Assembly: GCA_037127315.1 (NCBI GenBank) | Contig: JBBBDQ010000445.1 | Span: forward strand, 635,001-699,000 | DNA: 64,000 nucleotides | Direction of reading: 5' to 3' | From: Ascarosepion bandense | Lineage: Eukaryota > Mollusca > Cephalopoda > Sepiida > Sepiidae | Program-made: the position numbers and the translations under genes | In this document: positions 20,641-32,850 of the stretch, one piece after another | How positions within the stretch are numbered: position 1 is the first letter of the stretch | How the letters are laid out: each line of letters starts with the position of its first letter | The notes under the pieces: generated by a model | Database searches by the model: none | What the model was told of the DNA's origin: nothing | Seen by the model: only the letters and a program-made list of their open reading frames with translations

Positions 20641-20913
20641 CGGAATGAGAAATCGGGAGCCAAGTTCGAATTCCAGTTGAATTCCCTCCATTCACTTACA
20701 CACAAATACCCTTGGAAAGGTATTAATCCATTTCTTCCCTCCAATTATGGGTTAAATAACAGGACAGATTGGATTCTATAGCCTTGGCTGGCAACCAGTC
20801 TTCTGCAGAGAGTAATAGCAACCTACTGTGAGATAATCATCTGCCCAGTCAGGTCACTTTCAAGACATGATCACCCAAGCATGTATCACGTATGGCATTT
20901 AACTGACTGACTC
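20641..20913 (+). mobile_element. tRNA-derived SINE, 5'-truncated
   Basis: It starts within the head (cggaatgagaaatcgggagc) and has the B-box region aagttcgaattccag. The full body continues to catgatcacccaagc and gcatttaactgactg. Confidence 0.78.
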
Positions 20914-22127
20914 TGTAACACTACCCTGTACAAGAACTAAGTGCCATTTGAGGTAAACACCACAGTAAATAAAACAATACAAAAAGAAAAAAAAAATGGT
21001 GATGCTGCTTTTTTTAGGTATAGACCACCATTAAATGTTAAATAAAAAAAAAACAAGCAAAATAATATTTTTTTTCCTTTTTAATATAGTGTGAAGCTTT
21101 TTAATTTTAATGATCATATTCAAGTGTTAATGCATAAGCTATGATTTAAAATTACATATAATACCATTTTTTTTGACTGTTTTTGACTTTTGTGCAAATT
21201 CTTACTACTGTCCTTTCAAGATTATTTTAACATATTGTTGGAAAATTTGCACAAGTGTTAAAAAGAAAAGAAAATTACTATGCTGAAAACAATTCCTAAA
21301 ACTAGAAATAGTCATTCTTTTCCACACAAGAATACAATGTTGACGCAATATGATCCATCATACGACCTTGAATCGCGTTCTGGGCACCCCCACACTATCG
21401 TGACATAATTTGTCACCCTGGTAAGTGAGACAAGAAAAGACCCCCCCCAAACAAACTTTTTTGTGGGGGGGGGGGGGGGGTATTCTTTTTTAACATCAAG
21501 GGAAGTAACTAAAATTACCTTCTATCGAGTTAGGCCAACTTTTACCTACAGGTTATTTTCTTAAAAAACTTTTATATTTACAAAAGTTTTTTTTTTCTTT
21601 CTTAATTTGGTTGAGAGGTTTAAAATCTACTTTTCAAAATGGCTTCAGTCACAGTGTGGAAAAAAAAAATTCTAAACTTAGTGAAGATATTTTTTTAAAT
21701 ATTGGTTAAATAAATTATAAAAAAAAAACCACATTTCAGCCAATCAATTCTTGCGTTCTTCAAGTATATATTTCGTGAAAAGGAGAAAATGTTTCCTAAT
21801 TTTCTTTAACGTTTGGCAGCTAACCAATGTCGGAGACCGTATCGGCCGAAATGGGGATAAGATAAATTAATAGAAATTCTCATTACAAAGCCGAATTTAA
21901 TGTTGTGATGTGTGAAAAAATATTTTATTTTATATACCAAAGAAAAAAAAAAAAAAAAAAAAGACGTGTTGTCAATTATATTTGAATTTGGTATTTTATT
22001 TTTAAAGAACCGGTATAGAACCCCAACCGAATTGTTGTCTTTTGAACCCAAGCAATAGTTTTTTTTTTGTTTTTTTTTTACATTTATCAATCAAGTTCTC
22101 TTTTGACGTGATATTTTCACGTCTGTT
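20914..22127. other. No gene; C/G homopolymer foldback
   Basis: AT-rich sequence. A C8 run near 21441 and a G18 run ending at 21480 flank ~17 bp and could fold back. T- and A-runs occur near 21590, 21660 and 21945. The hydrophobic minus-strand frame near 21.9 kb is a low-complexity reading. Confidence 0.5.
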
Positions 22128-22319
22128 TTAAACCGACATAAAAATACTCCCCCTGGCATCAAGCTGGCTGGGTGGTTTCGAAATTAATATTTCTTGAATA
22201 ACCTTAGAGGCGGGGCATTCACCGAAGCAGTACCTCTTCTTCTTCGAGAGGAACATGTCAGAGTGCTTAGCGCCTAGGGTGTTCCCAAAAGGAATATAAT
22301 GCCGAAGGGGCTGGAGCAA
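22128..22319 (-). other. Unassigned 63-codon open frame
   Basis: This stretch is GC-richer than its flanks and has a mixed amino-acid composition (for example RYCFGECPASKVIQEI) instead of a simple-repeat reading. I see no named domain, signal peptide or splice context that fixes it. It could be a host exon or an old transposon scrap. Confidence 0.25.
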
Positions 22320-22862
22320 TTTTTGAACAGCTGCCGAAATCCCACATTAAACTTGACCTTGTGTCACATTCTCTATGCTACGTGGGCGCATGAATGAAAA
22401 ATAGACAAAAACAATCCCTCGTGACATTTTCAATGTTAGAAGACTTTTCAGAAAGTCAAGGCCTGTGAAATTCCAGGCTTTTAGTTTTTCAATGTTTGCT
22501 AGAGAAATCTTGATTTCCAATTGCATGAAAAAAAGAAAATAAACGGTTTGAAGTAACTACCGAGATCTCTCCCGCACACATTTTTGCTTAATAATGTGAA
22601 AAATAATGTGTCAGTAGGTAGTTATGAATTTAATCCAACATGTTTTTAAAATAATCCGATTAAACACAAAAAATAAAATAAATCCTCCCCTCGAAGAAAA
22701 AAAAAAAAAAATTAAGGTATGCATTTTTTGTTTAAATATGGAAGGCCAAAAGAGAAAACATTTTCTCATTAAACGAAAACATAACTGAAGTATCAAACTA
22801 TTTTTCGCATACTGAATAACCACCCTTAAATTTCTCTACCTAGCCTCATATTCTGAGCAAAC

Positions 22863-22955
22863 TTATGTGTGAAACAGACACACACACAAACATCTTGCCT
22901 TTTATATATTATCGATTTTCTGCACTATTGTAAGAACTGCAACCTTGAAACAAAA
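22863..22955 (-). mobile_element. Helitron-related fragment
   Basis: It shares acacacaaacatcttgcc and ttttctgcactattgtaag with 12160-12240, in the same order and spacing class. Confidence 0.55.
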
Positions 22956-22959
22956 ACGA

Positions 22960-23045
22960 AACTGAGATAAAGTGGAAAATTTATAAACGACGTGTTTCGT
23001 CAGAGCATCTACAATGCATTCTTTGGCTGCCTCAGGTCAGAATGA
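22960..23045 (-). repeat. Penelope-like terminal block, possible
   Basis: The minus strand has CCTGAGGCAGCC and GACGAAACACGTCG followed by tttataaattttcc. This order (CTGA..., then CGAAAC, then an AT-rich tail) resembles the hammerhead-bearing termini elsewhere in the window, but the core is not canonical. Confidence 0.35.
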
Positions 23046-23221
23046 AACAAAACTGTTTATTAGGAAAAATGCCTTGGGATCTCCGATGGATAAGTGATGG
23101 AGGAAAATACCTTATCACCTAACTCAAGAGTTTGAAGGGATGTTTGTTTTATCTCTAGAACAGTTTGGTTAGTGGTGTTGTATTTTAAATCCGTTCACTG
23201 AAACTTAGAGTGTTGCTATAT

Positions 23222-23420
23222 ATTTTTAATCATATCACCCCGAGCAAGGCAGTAACGCCACTGATGTGCAGGGGGCTACATAGGAGTGAAAAGATTGGAA
23301 AAGAGAAAACCGCATCCTAAACAGGAAACAAGAGATGAGCCTCTTCACCTGTTCAATAGACGTGGGTGGAGTGAGAACCGGGCAATTTTTTAGTCTATCT
23401 ACTCCAATTGAAAAAAACGT
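23222..23420 (-). repeat. 148-bp-period repeat, single-unit copy
   Basis: It carries tcaccccgagcaaggcagta at the 3' end, then gattggaaaagagaaaacc, catcctaaacaggaaacaa and gtctatctactccaattg. One unit is present. Confidence 0.7.
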
Positions 23421-23439
23421 TTCGTTAAAAATGAGTGAG

Positions 23440-24060
23440 AAGGAAGATTTTATTCATTTTTTTTCGGTATTACATGTTTCTTTTTACTAGAGATAAGGAG
23501 TGTAAAATGTCCCATAAATTTTCAACTTTCCAAGCGCTTTCAGCTACTTCACTGGCCATTTTCAAGGATGTTATTTTTTCTGATGTTATTTTGTCCTCAT
23601 GTTTTGAATGTGACGTAATTTTTGTATTTTTGAAAAGGAGAGTTCTTTAAAGCTATCATATGACGTGCACAGCTGGGCATCATGTAAGCGTCTGTAATTT
23701 AACAAAACAAAATTAAAAAAAAAACAAACTTTCAAATTCCATTTCCACTGTTAAATAGAGTAAGGTTGATGGTAGGAGAAAATTGTGATATATAGTGCCT
23801 CTTTTATGGTGAGGTGCCTTTCATATTCTGATTTAAATAATATTTTTGTATTTTCAACCAAAATTTTTCTTAAGGGTTCTTGTAAATTATGGGGGAGTTT
23901 TTTTTCTTTTTTATTGCACTATTATTAATAGATAGTTGGCATGTAAGGTGTCTACTCAGAGAAGTGGCAGTATAGCCAATATAGGTAATTGATTCATGAT
24001 AAGAAACAAAATCTTGTACAGGACATTGAAATTCATACACTGTATTAGTCATCACTAGCT
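23440..24060 (-). mobile_element. Penelope-like element 3' end with GIY-YIG relic
   Basis: The 61-codon minus frame at 23870-24055 reads VYEFQCP, then ITYIGYTATSLSRHL. This is the start of a GIY-YIG endonuclease domain as found at the C-terminus of Penelope-like elements (YEF.CP followed by YIGYT and a SLSRRL-like basic motif). The catalytic domain is cut short after ~35 residues. Downstream on the same strand, 23500-23600 has gtgaagtagctgaaagcgctt, a terminal-repeat-like block. It no longer encodes an active enzyme. Confidence 0.68.
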
Positions 24061-24138
24061 TAAATTTGACTGTCTTCCATTTTCTATAATATATTCAAGT
24101 CATTTTTAACAAAACATGTTTAAATGAAAAATTGCTGC

Positions 24139-24520
24139 ATATATATAAGGCAATCTGAGTGTGTGTGTGACTGTTCTCTATGCACGCCTACATTTAAGCT
24201 ACACCATTCAAACGTTCTAAGGACACAGATCTACGGGGAAGCCAGGTCGACATATACTTTTTCAGTTTAAGTTCAAATTTTTCCTTTCACACTTTTTGGC
24301 CAATGGAGCCGATTGTTTACATTTGCTTGGTAAAACATCTAAGAAATCAGTCACAGAAATCCCAAAAAGCATCTAACATGGTTGCTAAATTACATCACAA
24401 AAATCAAATCACACGTATCAAACGCGACTAAAATATTTTTTTATTAAAGTCTTTATATTTAATTTTTAAAGCAAAGTGGCCGTTCTGAGTTGCACAGGCA
24501 ACGCTGGGCTATGATGCTAG
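24139..24520 (+). mobile_element. Second Helitron-type non-autonomous element
   Basis: It ends GCACAGGCAACGCTGGGC-TATGATGCTAG followed by T, parallel to the end at 5450 but with a weaker hairpin. The body is unrelated to the first family. The start near tatataaggcaatctgagtg is not sharply defined. There is no ORF. Confidence 0.6.
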
Positions 24521-24544
24521 TGTGTGTGTGTGTGTGTGTGTGTG

Positions 24545-24577
<33 letters not shown>
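24521..24577. repeat. (TG)n(TA)n microsatellite at Helitron 3' flank
   Basis: A TG tract begins directly after the CTAG terminus and turns into TA. Confidence 0.92.
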
Positions 24578-24583
<6 letters not shown>

Positions 24584-25880
24584 TATTAGAAAAAAATATT
24601 TTTAGATATTCTACAATTTCATAGGTAATATATATTTCACAACTTAAAGATCGATGCTCGCCAGACACCAAAAGATACAGTAACTAATATTCAAAATAAT
24701 CCTGAAAAAACATTCCGAAAAATAGTTACACACAGACGCTCACATACCGTGTTTAGAATAGACATTTGTAACTAATCTACAAAAACAATTCCTTGCTCAT
24801 TCAAAAAAACCTCAAAGAGAGAAAGAAAAATATAGACAACTGATAAAAAGATAAAAACAAAGAAAAGAAAGGGAACGAACAATATAAAAAAAAAAAAGTT
24901 TCAACTTCAATTCAACTTCAATTCAACTGCCTTCTTAGAAAAAACATGACATGGAAATTTAACATTAAAATTTACTTTTAAATATAATGGAATATATTTA
25001 CGGTAAAAAATAAATCGTAAATCATACTTAATATAAATTAAAATATAATCAATAGTAGTATTATAAATATAGTTAAAATTCTTAAAACTTATAAAAGAAA
25101 ATTATAGAAATAAAACGGAAAGAAGAGAAAGAAAAAGAAAAGGCAAGGAGAATGAACAGTATAGATAGAAAGGCAGTAGATCAACATTAGCGTCTATTAC
25201 AATCCATCTGCTTTCTTAGAAAAATGTGACATGGAAATTTAACACTAAATATAGTTTTAAATATAATGGGATAATTTACAGTAAAAAATAAATTGTAAAT
25301 AATACTTTTTAATACAAATTAAAAGATAACCACTAAAAGTATTATATCATAAATATAGTTAAAATAAAACTTATAAAACGTTTATATATATATATATATA
25401 TATATATATGATTGCTTAATTACTTAGTTTTTGGTCATAATAAAACTAGATCAGTGCACATTTGTATTAAAAAGTGTTCAATACAATTATATTGTAGAAC
25501 TTTTTAATATTTTCCATTTGTAAACGAGTTATTACGCAACCTAGCTTTTTACCATGAGTGGTGTCTTCAGGCGATTTTCAATAACTGATTTTACGGGCTT
25601 TTTTTTTTTTTTTTTAAAGAATGCTCACGTAATGGTGTTTTTTTTAACGCTCACATGGCAAGGAATTTTTTGAACGCGCAATTTTTAAAATTACAAGAAA
25701 TTATAACGTTTTCATCCATAGTTGTATGAACTGAAGAGGTATTTTTTAGTATGGTTACACTTAGTCATAATTTCCATTCTTTCATTCAGTAGTTTGTTTT
25801 TGTTTGGGAATAGCATAATCGCTAAGTTTTCTTCCTGGCACAGTCTACTTATCTCACATCTAGCAGAAAGTCAAAGTAAT
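24578..25880. repeat. AT-rich direct repeat pair (~175 bp, ~282-bp offset)
   Basis: The blocks beginning cttcttagaaaaaacatgac (~24923) and ctttcttagaaaaatgtgac (~25205) align over about 175 bp, through gtaaaaaataaat and ataaatatagttaaaat. A (TA)n tract is at 25385-25410 and a T-run near 25600. No gene is seen. Confidence 0.6.
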
Positions 25881-25884
25881 AATT

Positions 25885-26400
25885 TTCTTCTTTTTTTTTT
25901 TTTAATTATTTCACCCTAACCATGGCAGGACCGGCACTAGTTTGGGGGGGAGGGGGTTACAGTGAGAGAAAAGATTGGGTATAAAAGGTATTAAGGAAAA
26001 AATGATCTGGATTCAAGAAAATAGAAGATGGCAATTGACACTGGATTTAAATTTTTGGAGATCAGGGAAGCGAGTAAACGAAAGTGAGTTTAACAGGCAA
26101 GAAGTGAGAGGAAAGAAACTGTTGGAGTAGGAGTGGCAGTTACATGTAACTATTTCAACAGTAAATGGGTGGGACCTAGATGCCAATCTAGTAACATGCT
26201 TAAATTCATCTGGACAGATCATCAGGGAATAAAAGCTCATCAGAACAATTGCCATGAAAATATTTGTAGAAAAGACAGAGGGAAGCCACATCACTTCAAA
26301 GAGGAAATGACGTGATCAGGAATGATTACATTGCAGATCCTTCATTGGATTTTGTTGAGAATTTAGAGATGAATAGTAGAAGCACCCAACAATACAAACA
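25885..26400 (-). mobile_element. Jockey-type LINE, 5'-truncated copy
   Basis: The T-run at 25888-25903 is the 3' tail. The minus frame at 26013-26294 includes RLASRSHPFTVEIVTCNCHS and NSFFPLTSCLLNSL, the ORF2 C-terminus. The copy ends near 26395. Confidence 0.75.
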
Positions 26401-27102
26401 GGATGTTGACTTCCCCCCCACTACCTTAAAAAGTTAGGACAGAAATTCCTATTAATACTTGAAAGAATTGTAAAAATTAGTTCAGAAACTTATATTCCTG
26501 AAAAACTATTTTATAAGAAAAAAATTTATAAAATTTCAATTGACAGTCATACTAATTGTTTGGTCAATAACAACCTAATGTTTCTATTCTTGAAAACGTT
26601 ACAGTAGGTCATCTGCACATATGTAAATTTACGCTTGTCGTGTCGAAACGCAAAGAAAAAAAAACCGTACTGCCTGCCCACCTCAATTTCAGTCCCTCTT
26701 ATACGTATCGAGTCTCGCCACCTCATGCGGGATTATCACACTCTCCTCCATAAAACCAGTTACACTTGCGTCCTGTTCTTTCTTCTTTAATGTTTCAGTA
26801 GCAGAGAGAGCATACCTTCTGTCTTTTCGAGGTAAGTCTGTTGCATTACTACTAGTTTCCCTGCACAGAAATGGTCAATCTCACTATTACCATGCATAAT
26901 TCTAGTTGTGCCAACTGTACAAAATATACATAAACATGATCTATTAGTTAAAATAGCTTTAAAATTCAAACTACCCATTAAACAAATTGCATTAAATTTT
27001 ATATTAGTTTTATGACACACGGTTTCTATTTGACCAAATTTTTATTTTGCAAATTTGACAAGAGTGACAGCCTTAACTGCATTAAAGTTTAAATGATATG
27101 AG
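26401..27102. other. No gene recognised
   Basis: Mixed AT-rich sequence. The 77-codon minus frame at 26787-27020 has no recognisable domain and its surroundings give no support. Confidence 0.45.
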
Positions 27103-28145
27103 ATTTTTTAAAATCATCTCACCCCAAGCAAGGCATTCCACTGCCACTATTGCGCATGGGGCTACATAGGGGAAGGTAAAGAGAAGGAGTGGTTAGACAT
27201 AGGGAATGTCAGGAGGAAGGTGACAGATGAGTAAGGATAGCGAGGATGAGGGTTGGTCAGATGGGAAGAGTGTTTGATAGAATGGGAGCAGGTTAGTGTG
27301 TTAGGAGGTGTCTATTGACCTTACATTTAAACTCCTGGAGATTGTAGCCGTCGAGAATTCCACAGTCGGGAAGTGCGAGGAAAGAAACTGTTGGAGTAGA
27401 GGTTGCGGTTGCATTTTATCGGTTTCACTGTAAAAGGGTGGGATCTAGTTGCTAATCTAGTATCTCGTTCAAATTCGTATTTAGGGGGCACTAGTGATCT
27501 AAGTTCATCGGAGCAGAAGCCGTGAAAGTATTTATAGAAGATACACAGGGAAGCCACGTCGCGCCGGTGGGAGAGAGACTACAGGTGGTCTGCCAAGTCA
27601 GCATCTATCACATTACAGACCCTCCTCTGAACCTTATAGAGAAGCCCGAGGAGAATAGCAGGGGCACCCGACCAGATATGGCAGCAGTATTTAATGCAAG
27701 GGCGGATGGTAGATTTATATATGTGCAGGATAGATTTAGACGGTAAAAACTTTCAGGCCCTACACAGAGAACCGACTTTCATAGCAGCGGATTTAGCAAT
27801 GGATTCAATATAATCATTCCATTTGAGGTCCGCTGAAAGTGTGAGACCAAGGAGGCGTAGTGTTTTACTCTCTGGGAGGCAAGCCTGGTCCATGCTAATG
27901 GGAGGTAGGTGAGATTGTCGATGATGGTTAATTGAGAGCAGCTTCGTTTTAGAAGCATTAAAATTTACTAGCCATTTCTTATCCCAGTCCAATATAGATT
28001 GGAAGTCTTTTTCAATCTCGGCTGCGAGGTTAGCTTTGACGCCTACACCAGATTTTTGTAGGAGGCGAGAATAAACTGTGGTGTCATCGGCGTACAAACC
28101 TATTTGGACTCTTATGGAATCGGGGAGATCATTAATGTAAAATTA
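27103..28145 (-). mobile_element. Jockey-type LINE, best-preserved RT segment
   Basis: Minus strand. The 114-codon frame at 27753-28097 starts MYADDTTVYS, the YADD catalytic box of reverse transcriptases, and continues LLGLTLSADLKWNDYI. A break follows, and then the post-RT region: ILYIYKSTI, LADQLQSLSHRRD (frame across ~27600), SLCIFYKYFHGFCSDELRSL and FFPRTSRLWNS (27327-27557). The 3' UTR with ccccaagcaaggcattcc ends at 27103. At least two frameshifts make it inactive. It is the reference copy for mapping the 103-bp and 97-bp arrays. Confidence 0.85.
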
Positions 28146-28467
28146 CATTAAATTAGATGACAAGCCAGAAATTGCGAGTACAATTTTTGTTTAAGACATA
28201 CTTTGCCTTCCGAAACATTTAAAAGTAATGCATCTCAAAAAAAAAAAAAAATTAGATATGATTGGCTGCATAAATCTCAGAGTAAAACACTTAAAAAAAA
28301 CAAAACAAGATTTTTAGAAAAATTCCGCAGTGGCTTACCAGCACCTTTATCAGTGGATTTTTTGTTAAGTCAACAAAATGTTTTTTTCTAGGCACATGCA
28401 TTGCAGTGGGATACCTGTACAAAATAATCAAAACATCACAGCAGCAACTATTCACTGAGAATACAAA

Positions 28468-28672
28468 GATCCAAAGGCAAATTGCTATGGCAAAGGACAT
28501 GTTCCAGAAGCTGAGTAAAGTACTAAGACACAGGAAAATTTCACTAGAAACAAAGAGAGTACTGAATTGCTATGTGATGTCAGTTCTTCAATATGGCAGT
28601 GAATATTGGACACTATCAACAAAGATGAGGGGAAAACTTGAAGCAGCTGAAATGTGGTTCTACAGAAGCATA
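28468..28672 (+). mobile_element. RTE-type LINE fragment
   Basis: The plus frame reads MAKDMFQKLSKVL, LQYGSEYWTLSTKMRGKLEA and EMWFYRSI, the ORF2 region downstream of RT. A ~30-bp scrap of the tRNA-SINE head (ttcttgttccgagccgatat) lies at 28736-28760. Confidence 0.78.
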
Positions 28673-30266
28673 GTGGATATAAAGTGGGGGATCAGTTCCA
28701 TATTACAATCAATTTATAAACTGACCCCTCACTCCGATTTCTTGTTCCGAGCCGATATCAGTCTGCTTTAATTTGTGGTTTATCTGAGTATGCATTGATC
28801 TGACTGATAGTTTGACTTTTACCAAATTGGTAGAGGGCGTCGTTTTATGACCTACTGTTATAGCTATCTGCTTTAATTGGCGTGTTTATTGCTACAAAAA
28901 AATTTTTATCAAATCTTTGTGCTTTAAAAAATTAAAATAGAATCAGTATCACCCCAGGCAAGACAACAAAGACCCTAAAACACATGTGGTTAAAGGGTGT
29001 GGAGAGCCACTAAAATGAAACAGGTTACAGGGTGTGAAAGGGTTAGGAACAGAAACATTAATAATGAGCAGGAGGATAGTAGATAGCGATTAACACTGCA
29101 TTTAAATTTTTGAAGATTAAAGTTGGCTGGGAAACATGGAGCTAGAAGCGAATCCCACAGGGGAGAAATGCATAAAAAAAAAGAGAGAGCAAGGGGAAGG
29201 CATAGAAAGGCAACATTTCAGTGGTGACTGAAGCTGAGCCACCAGATCAGGACTAATAATATTGCTGATTCTTTGAATTTTATTAAGGTAAATAGCAGCG
29301 GCTCCGGACCATGTGTGGTAGCAATATTTTAAGCCAAGGTAAATAGATTTACAGATATGTAAAATCCCGAAGAGAAAAAGTTATCTCGCCTGACACAGTG
29401 AACTGACTTTCTTAGCAGCCGACCTAGATATGTATTCAATATTGCTTCCCACTTCATGTCAGTTGAAAATGTGACCAAGGTATAGTGAGTCACTCTCCTG
29501 GAGGTTAGCATCTGCCATACTGATAGATGAGAGAGTAGGGTCTTTCAGATAGTTAATGAAGAGAATTTTAGTCTTGAAGGCATAGAAAGTGACAAGGCAT
29601 CTTTTGCTCCAGTTAATGACAGTCTTGAGGTTGTTTTCGACAGAAACTCTCATTTTGACCATGTTGAACTGAAAAGCCTGACCAGAGAAGCAGGAGTAAA
29701 TGGTTTTGTCATCAGCATAGATACCAAATTGAGATCAATGTCATCAGGAAGGTTGTTAATCAAAATTAAAAATAGTATGGGACCAATAATGGAGTCCTGG
29801 GGGGCACATACATTAGTACAAAAGGATCTAGATGAGTGACCACTCAGGATAACTTTCATTCCATGATCTGATAGGAAGAATTGAATCGGCTCAAAAAATG
29901 TGTTCGGAGACACCATAATTTTCCAGCTTGCAGAGAAGACCTGTATGCCAAAACCTGTCAAAGGCTTTCAAGATGTCCAATCCTACAACCTGGGCATCAC
30001 CATTTTTATCTAGTGCATGATAGACTCATTCTGCAATTATTGTCAATACATCAGCAGTTGACCTGGAAAAAACAAAAGCGATAGTGCTTTTTCTGAGAAA
30101 AGGACCTGTGATGAGAGATGATGATCGAATCTGGCATTGATTAGGGAGTTTCCCAAAAAGCGGTAGAAGGCTAAGAGAGTTGAGAGGGCTCACCAGAGTT
30201 CTTGAAAACTAGAAAAGACGACTTTCAGCAGACAGGAAAGCACAAAGTATTGAGGCATTTATTATA

Positions 30267-31028
30267 CCTAGCGGAACCAGTGAAATTTCCATGGAAGGAT
30301 AATTATGATTTCCTGGAAAAATTTTACTTTGTCATACTACAAATGATGGTAACATCTTCAAACAAAGGTATTGGATAATAAAATAACGATAACACAGAGT
30401 GTTATTTTATTAAAATATCTATAAGAGTAATGTCCATAGAAGCTACTTTACTGTAATCTTATATTATATTAAGCGGCGTATGCACAGACCATAACCAAAA
30501 TATCTATAAAATTAATGTCCATAGAAGCTACTTTACTGTAATCTTATATTATATTAAGCGGTGTATACACAGACCATAACCAAAATACTGTACGTTATTT
30601 TGTGAGAGATTTTGAAAGAGAAAAAACTTTTTTATTACTGAAAAATCATGGCTCCTGTGTCCATTGTAAACAGAAAAGACCAACTGAGTAATGGCCAAGG
30701 GTGTAGAGGCCAGAAATTTTATTAGGTCACAGGATACGACAACAAACCTACATATTTTTACTATATTGTACAGGCCACACACAATTACTGCTATACAACC
30801 ACCAGCTTAAGCTGCTACGGTAATGCTATAGGCTCTCTCCTCCTACTCTCTCACTCATTACTACCCTTCCATTTGGCAAAGGTGAGAGAAAGGCTGAGAA
30901 GAGTAACGTTTATAGATTATAAAAAAAGATAGAGGGGAATGAAAAGCTTGTGTAGATAATAAGTGTTATCTTTTTTCAGTGGCGTAACGGATGGAGGAAC
31001 TAAATAACTAAGGAAGGAACAAGCAGAA
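30267..31028. mobile_element. Unclassified 762-bp insertion in LINE, 8-bp flanking duplication
   Basis: TTATTATA occurs at 30259-30266 and 31029-31036, on either side of a segment absent from other LINE copies. An internal 85-bp tandem duplication (tgtccatagaagctacttta at 30431 and 30516) is present. No clear terminal inverted repeat or ORF was found. The 8-bp duplication would fit a hAT-like transposon, but it is AT-rich and may be chance. Confidence 0.5.
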
Positions 31029-31694
31029 TTATTATATGAAGTTTAGAGAGAACAGGAGCCAGTTCGGGAGCACACTTCTTAATGATTATTATAGGGGTAC
31101 CATGAGGTCCACAAGATTTGTGGGGATCTAGGTTAGAGATGATTGCAGAAACCATGGAAGGGGTTATATGCATATCACTCAACAGAGACTCGGTTCTAGG
31201 AGGTAAGTTATGTGGGGACATTCCAGGATGAGTCAAGAGTAAATTTATAGAATTTATGGGCAAAGCATTCAGCCTTATCAGCATATGTTAACACCTCAAA
31301 TTAATCAAAGATGGATGAACTAGAGACTTTGCCGCTAACTAACATCCTATTATAAAACCACTAGTAATGCCAAGAGCTAAAGTCGTTAGAGGCTATGTGA
31401 TACCTCATTCTCTTGGTAAAAAGGGACTGATTCTTCAATAGATTGCTTATATTCATTATGAGTAGCAACAAATTGGCAATTTTATGATGAGAGCTGTTAC
31501 ACTGCTATAGCCAGAAATAGTGTTTCCTGTGTTCTATAGTGACCAAGTATGCTGGTGTGAACCATGGAGACAACTGAGGTTTCCTCTGAAGGGATGAAAG
31601 TGCCCATGCCAGCTTTGACCCAAAAAGAAATCTCAGTAGCACAGTTTTCATTTGGGAGGTTAAACATCAGTCCCTGGGAGTGTCATAAAGAAAA

Positions 31695-32152
31695 TCATAG
31701 AGTTTGAGTTTTGTTTAATGGCATATCAACCACTGTGGATTATTTAATGCCAAAAATGTGTGGTTTTAAGGTATTTTTTTTTTAATGTTTGGTTATAGTG
31801 AAAAGGTTGATTTAGTCAGATTTTAATGAAAATTTTTTTGTTTTTATTATTTTTATTTTAGAAAACTGAAAATGTCTTCTAGTTTTGTATTCAAAATTGT
31901 TTTACTGGGAATAATTTTTTTCCTTAAAAAATATGTTATGACAATTTTTTCTTCAAAAACATTTTTCTATAGAAGTGTATTTTTATACTTTCATAGTGTT
32001 TTGACCCCAGTTTTGGGGTTAACTATTTGCCCATAGCTGGGATCCTAACAGGTGCTACTACTCTGGGTCAGGGTGGACCTGAGAACAGCAATTAAGAGGT
32101 GGTTCCATGCTCCTCACAACCTTCCAATCAGAGGCCTTGCTGTCGGATGCAG
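31695..32152 (-). mobile_element. Unnamed ~460-bp retroposon inserted in LINE
   Basis: Minus-strand order: ctgcatccgacagcaagg, catggaaccacctcttaatt, ggtccaccctgaccc, ccagctatgggcaaatagtt, an AT-rich middle, then ggttgatatgcc and a caaaactcaaactc tail. Flanks aagaaaatcat and gagaaagacat may be a diverged target duplication. Other copies lie at 35697-36045 and 49642-50165. No ORF and no clear tRNA boxes were seen. Confidence 0.65.
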
Positions 32153-32789
32153 AGAAAGACATTGAGTGAGTCCCAATCAACATGTTGGTAATGGAAAGCG
32201 GTCTTATGGATAGGAGGTTCCTGCTTAATAGATGATCGAGACAAAATATCAATAGCTGATAGAGAGTGGTCAGGGTTATCAAAGTCTTGTCGGCAAGAGC
32301 GAGGAGAGGAGGTAAGATATAAATCAATTAGAGAAGCCTGTTGCTAAGTTTTGCTAAGGAAACGAGTAGAGAAGTCCACGATTTGTGTAAGGGATCGGGT
32401 AATGGAAAAATTTAATGTTTGAATAACGGCAACAATCAGCACCTTTAGAGTGTTTCTGCCACGATGAGCATTAAAGTCACCAAAGACAAAAATGTTCGCA
32501 GATGGAAAGAAAGTGCCCTTTCTATACTGTCAGCTATTATGTCCGACATTCTACAGTCCTGTGAAGAAGGGGAGTGATAAAAGAAAAAGAGATAGTTTAG
32601 TAACTAAAGACAGAAGCACATGAAGGAAGCAGTCAGAAGCTTCAAGAGACAATTCCCAGGCCATCAGACGATTACCCCAGATGTAAACACCAAGGCCATG
32701 CATGTAAATGCTGGAATCTTTTTGGCAAAGAAGATGATAATCTGAAGTCAAGAATTCATTGCTATTATTAAAAGTAAAGGTCAAAAGAT

Positions 32790-32820
<31 letters not shown>

Positions 32821-32850
32821 TTTCAAATCTTATTTACAATCTTGGAAATT

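Larger units (their letters stand above)
28945..32850 (-). mobile_element. Jockey-type LINE, near full-length span, twice interrupted
   Basis: Minus-strand blocks, from 3' to 5' of the element: 3' UTR (28945-29110); decayed post-RT; RT core with APQDSIIGPILFLILINNLP and SDHGM (29650-29961); RT N-terminus with LSDMHITPSMVSAIISNLDP (31000-31284); linker; endonuclease with FVFGDFNAH (~32480). Two insertions split it (30267-31028 and 31695-32152). Many stops and frameshifts show long decay. Because most of the domain order survives, it gives the clearest picture of the family. Confidence 0.82.
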
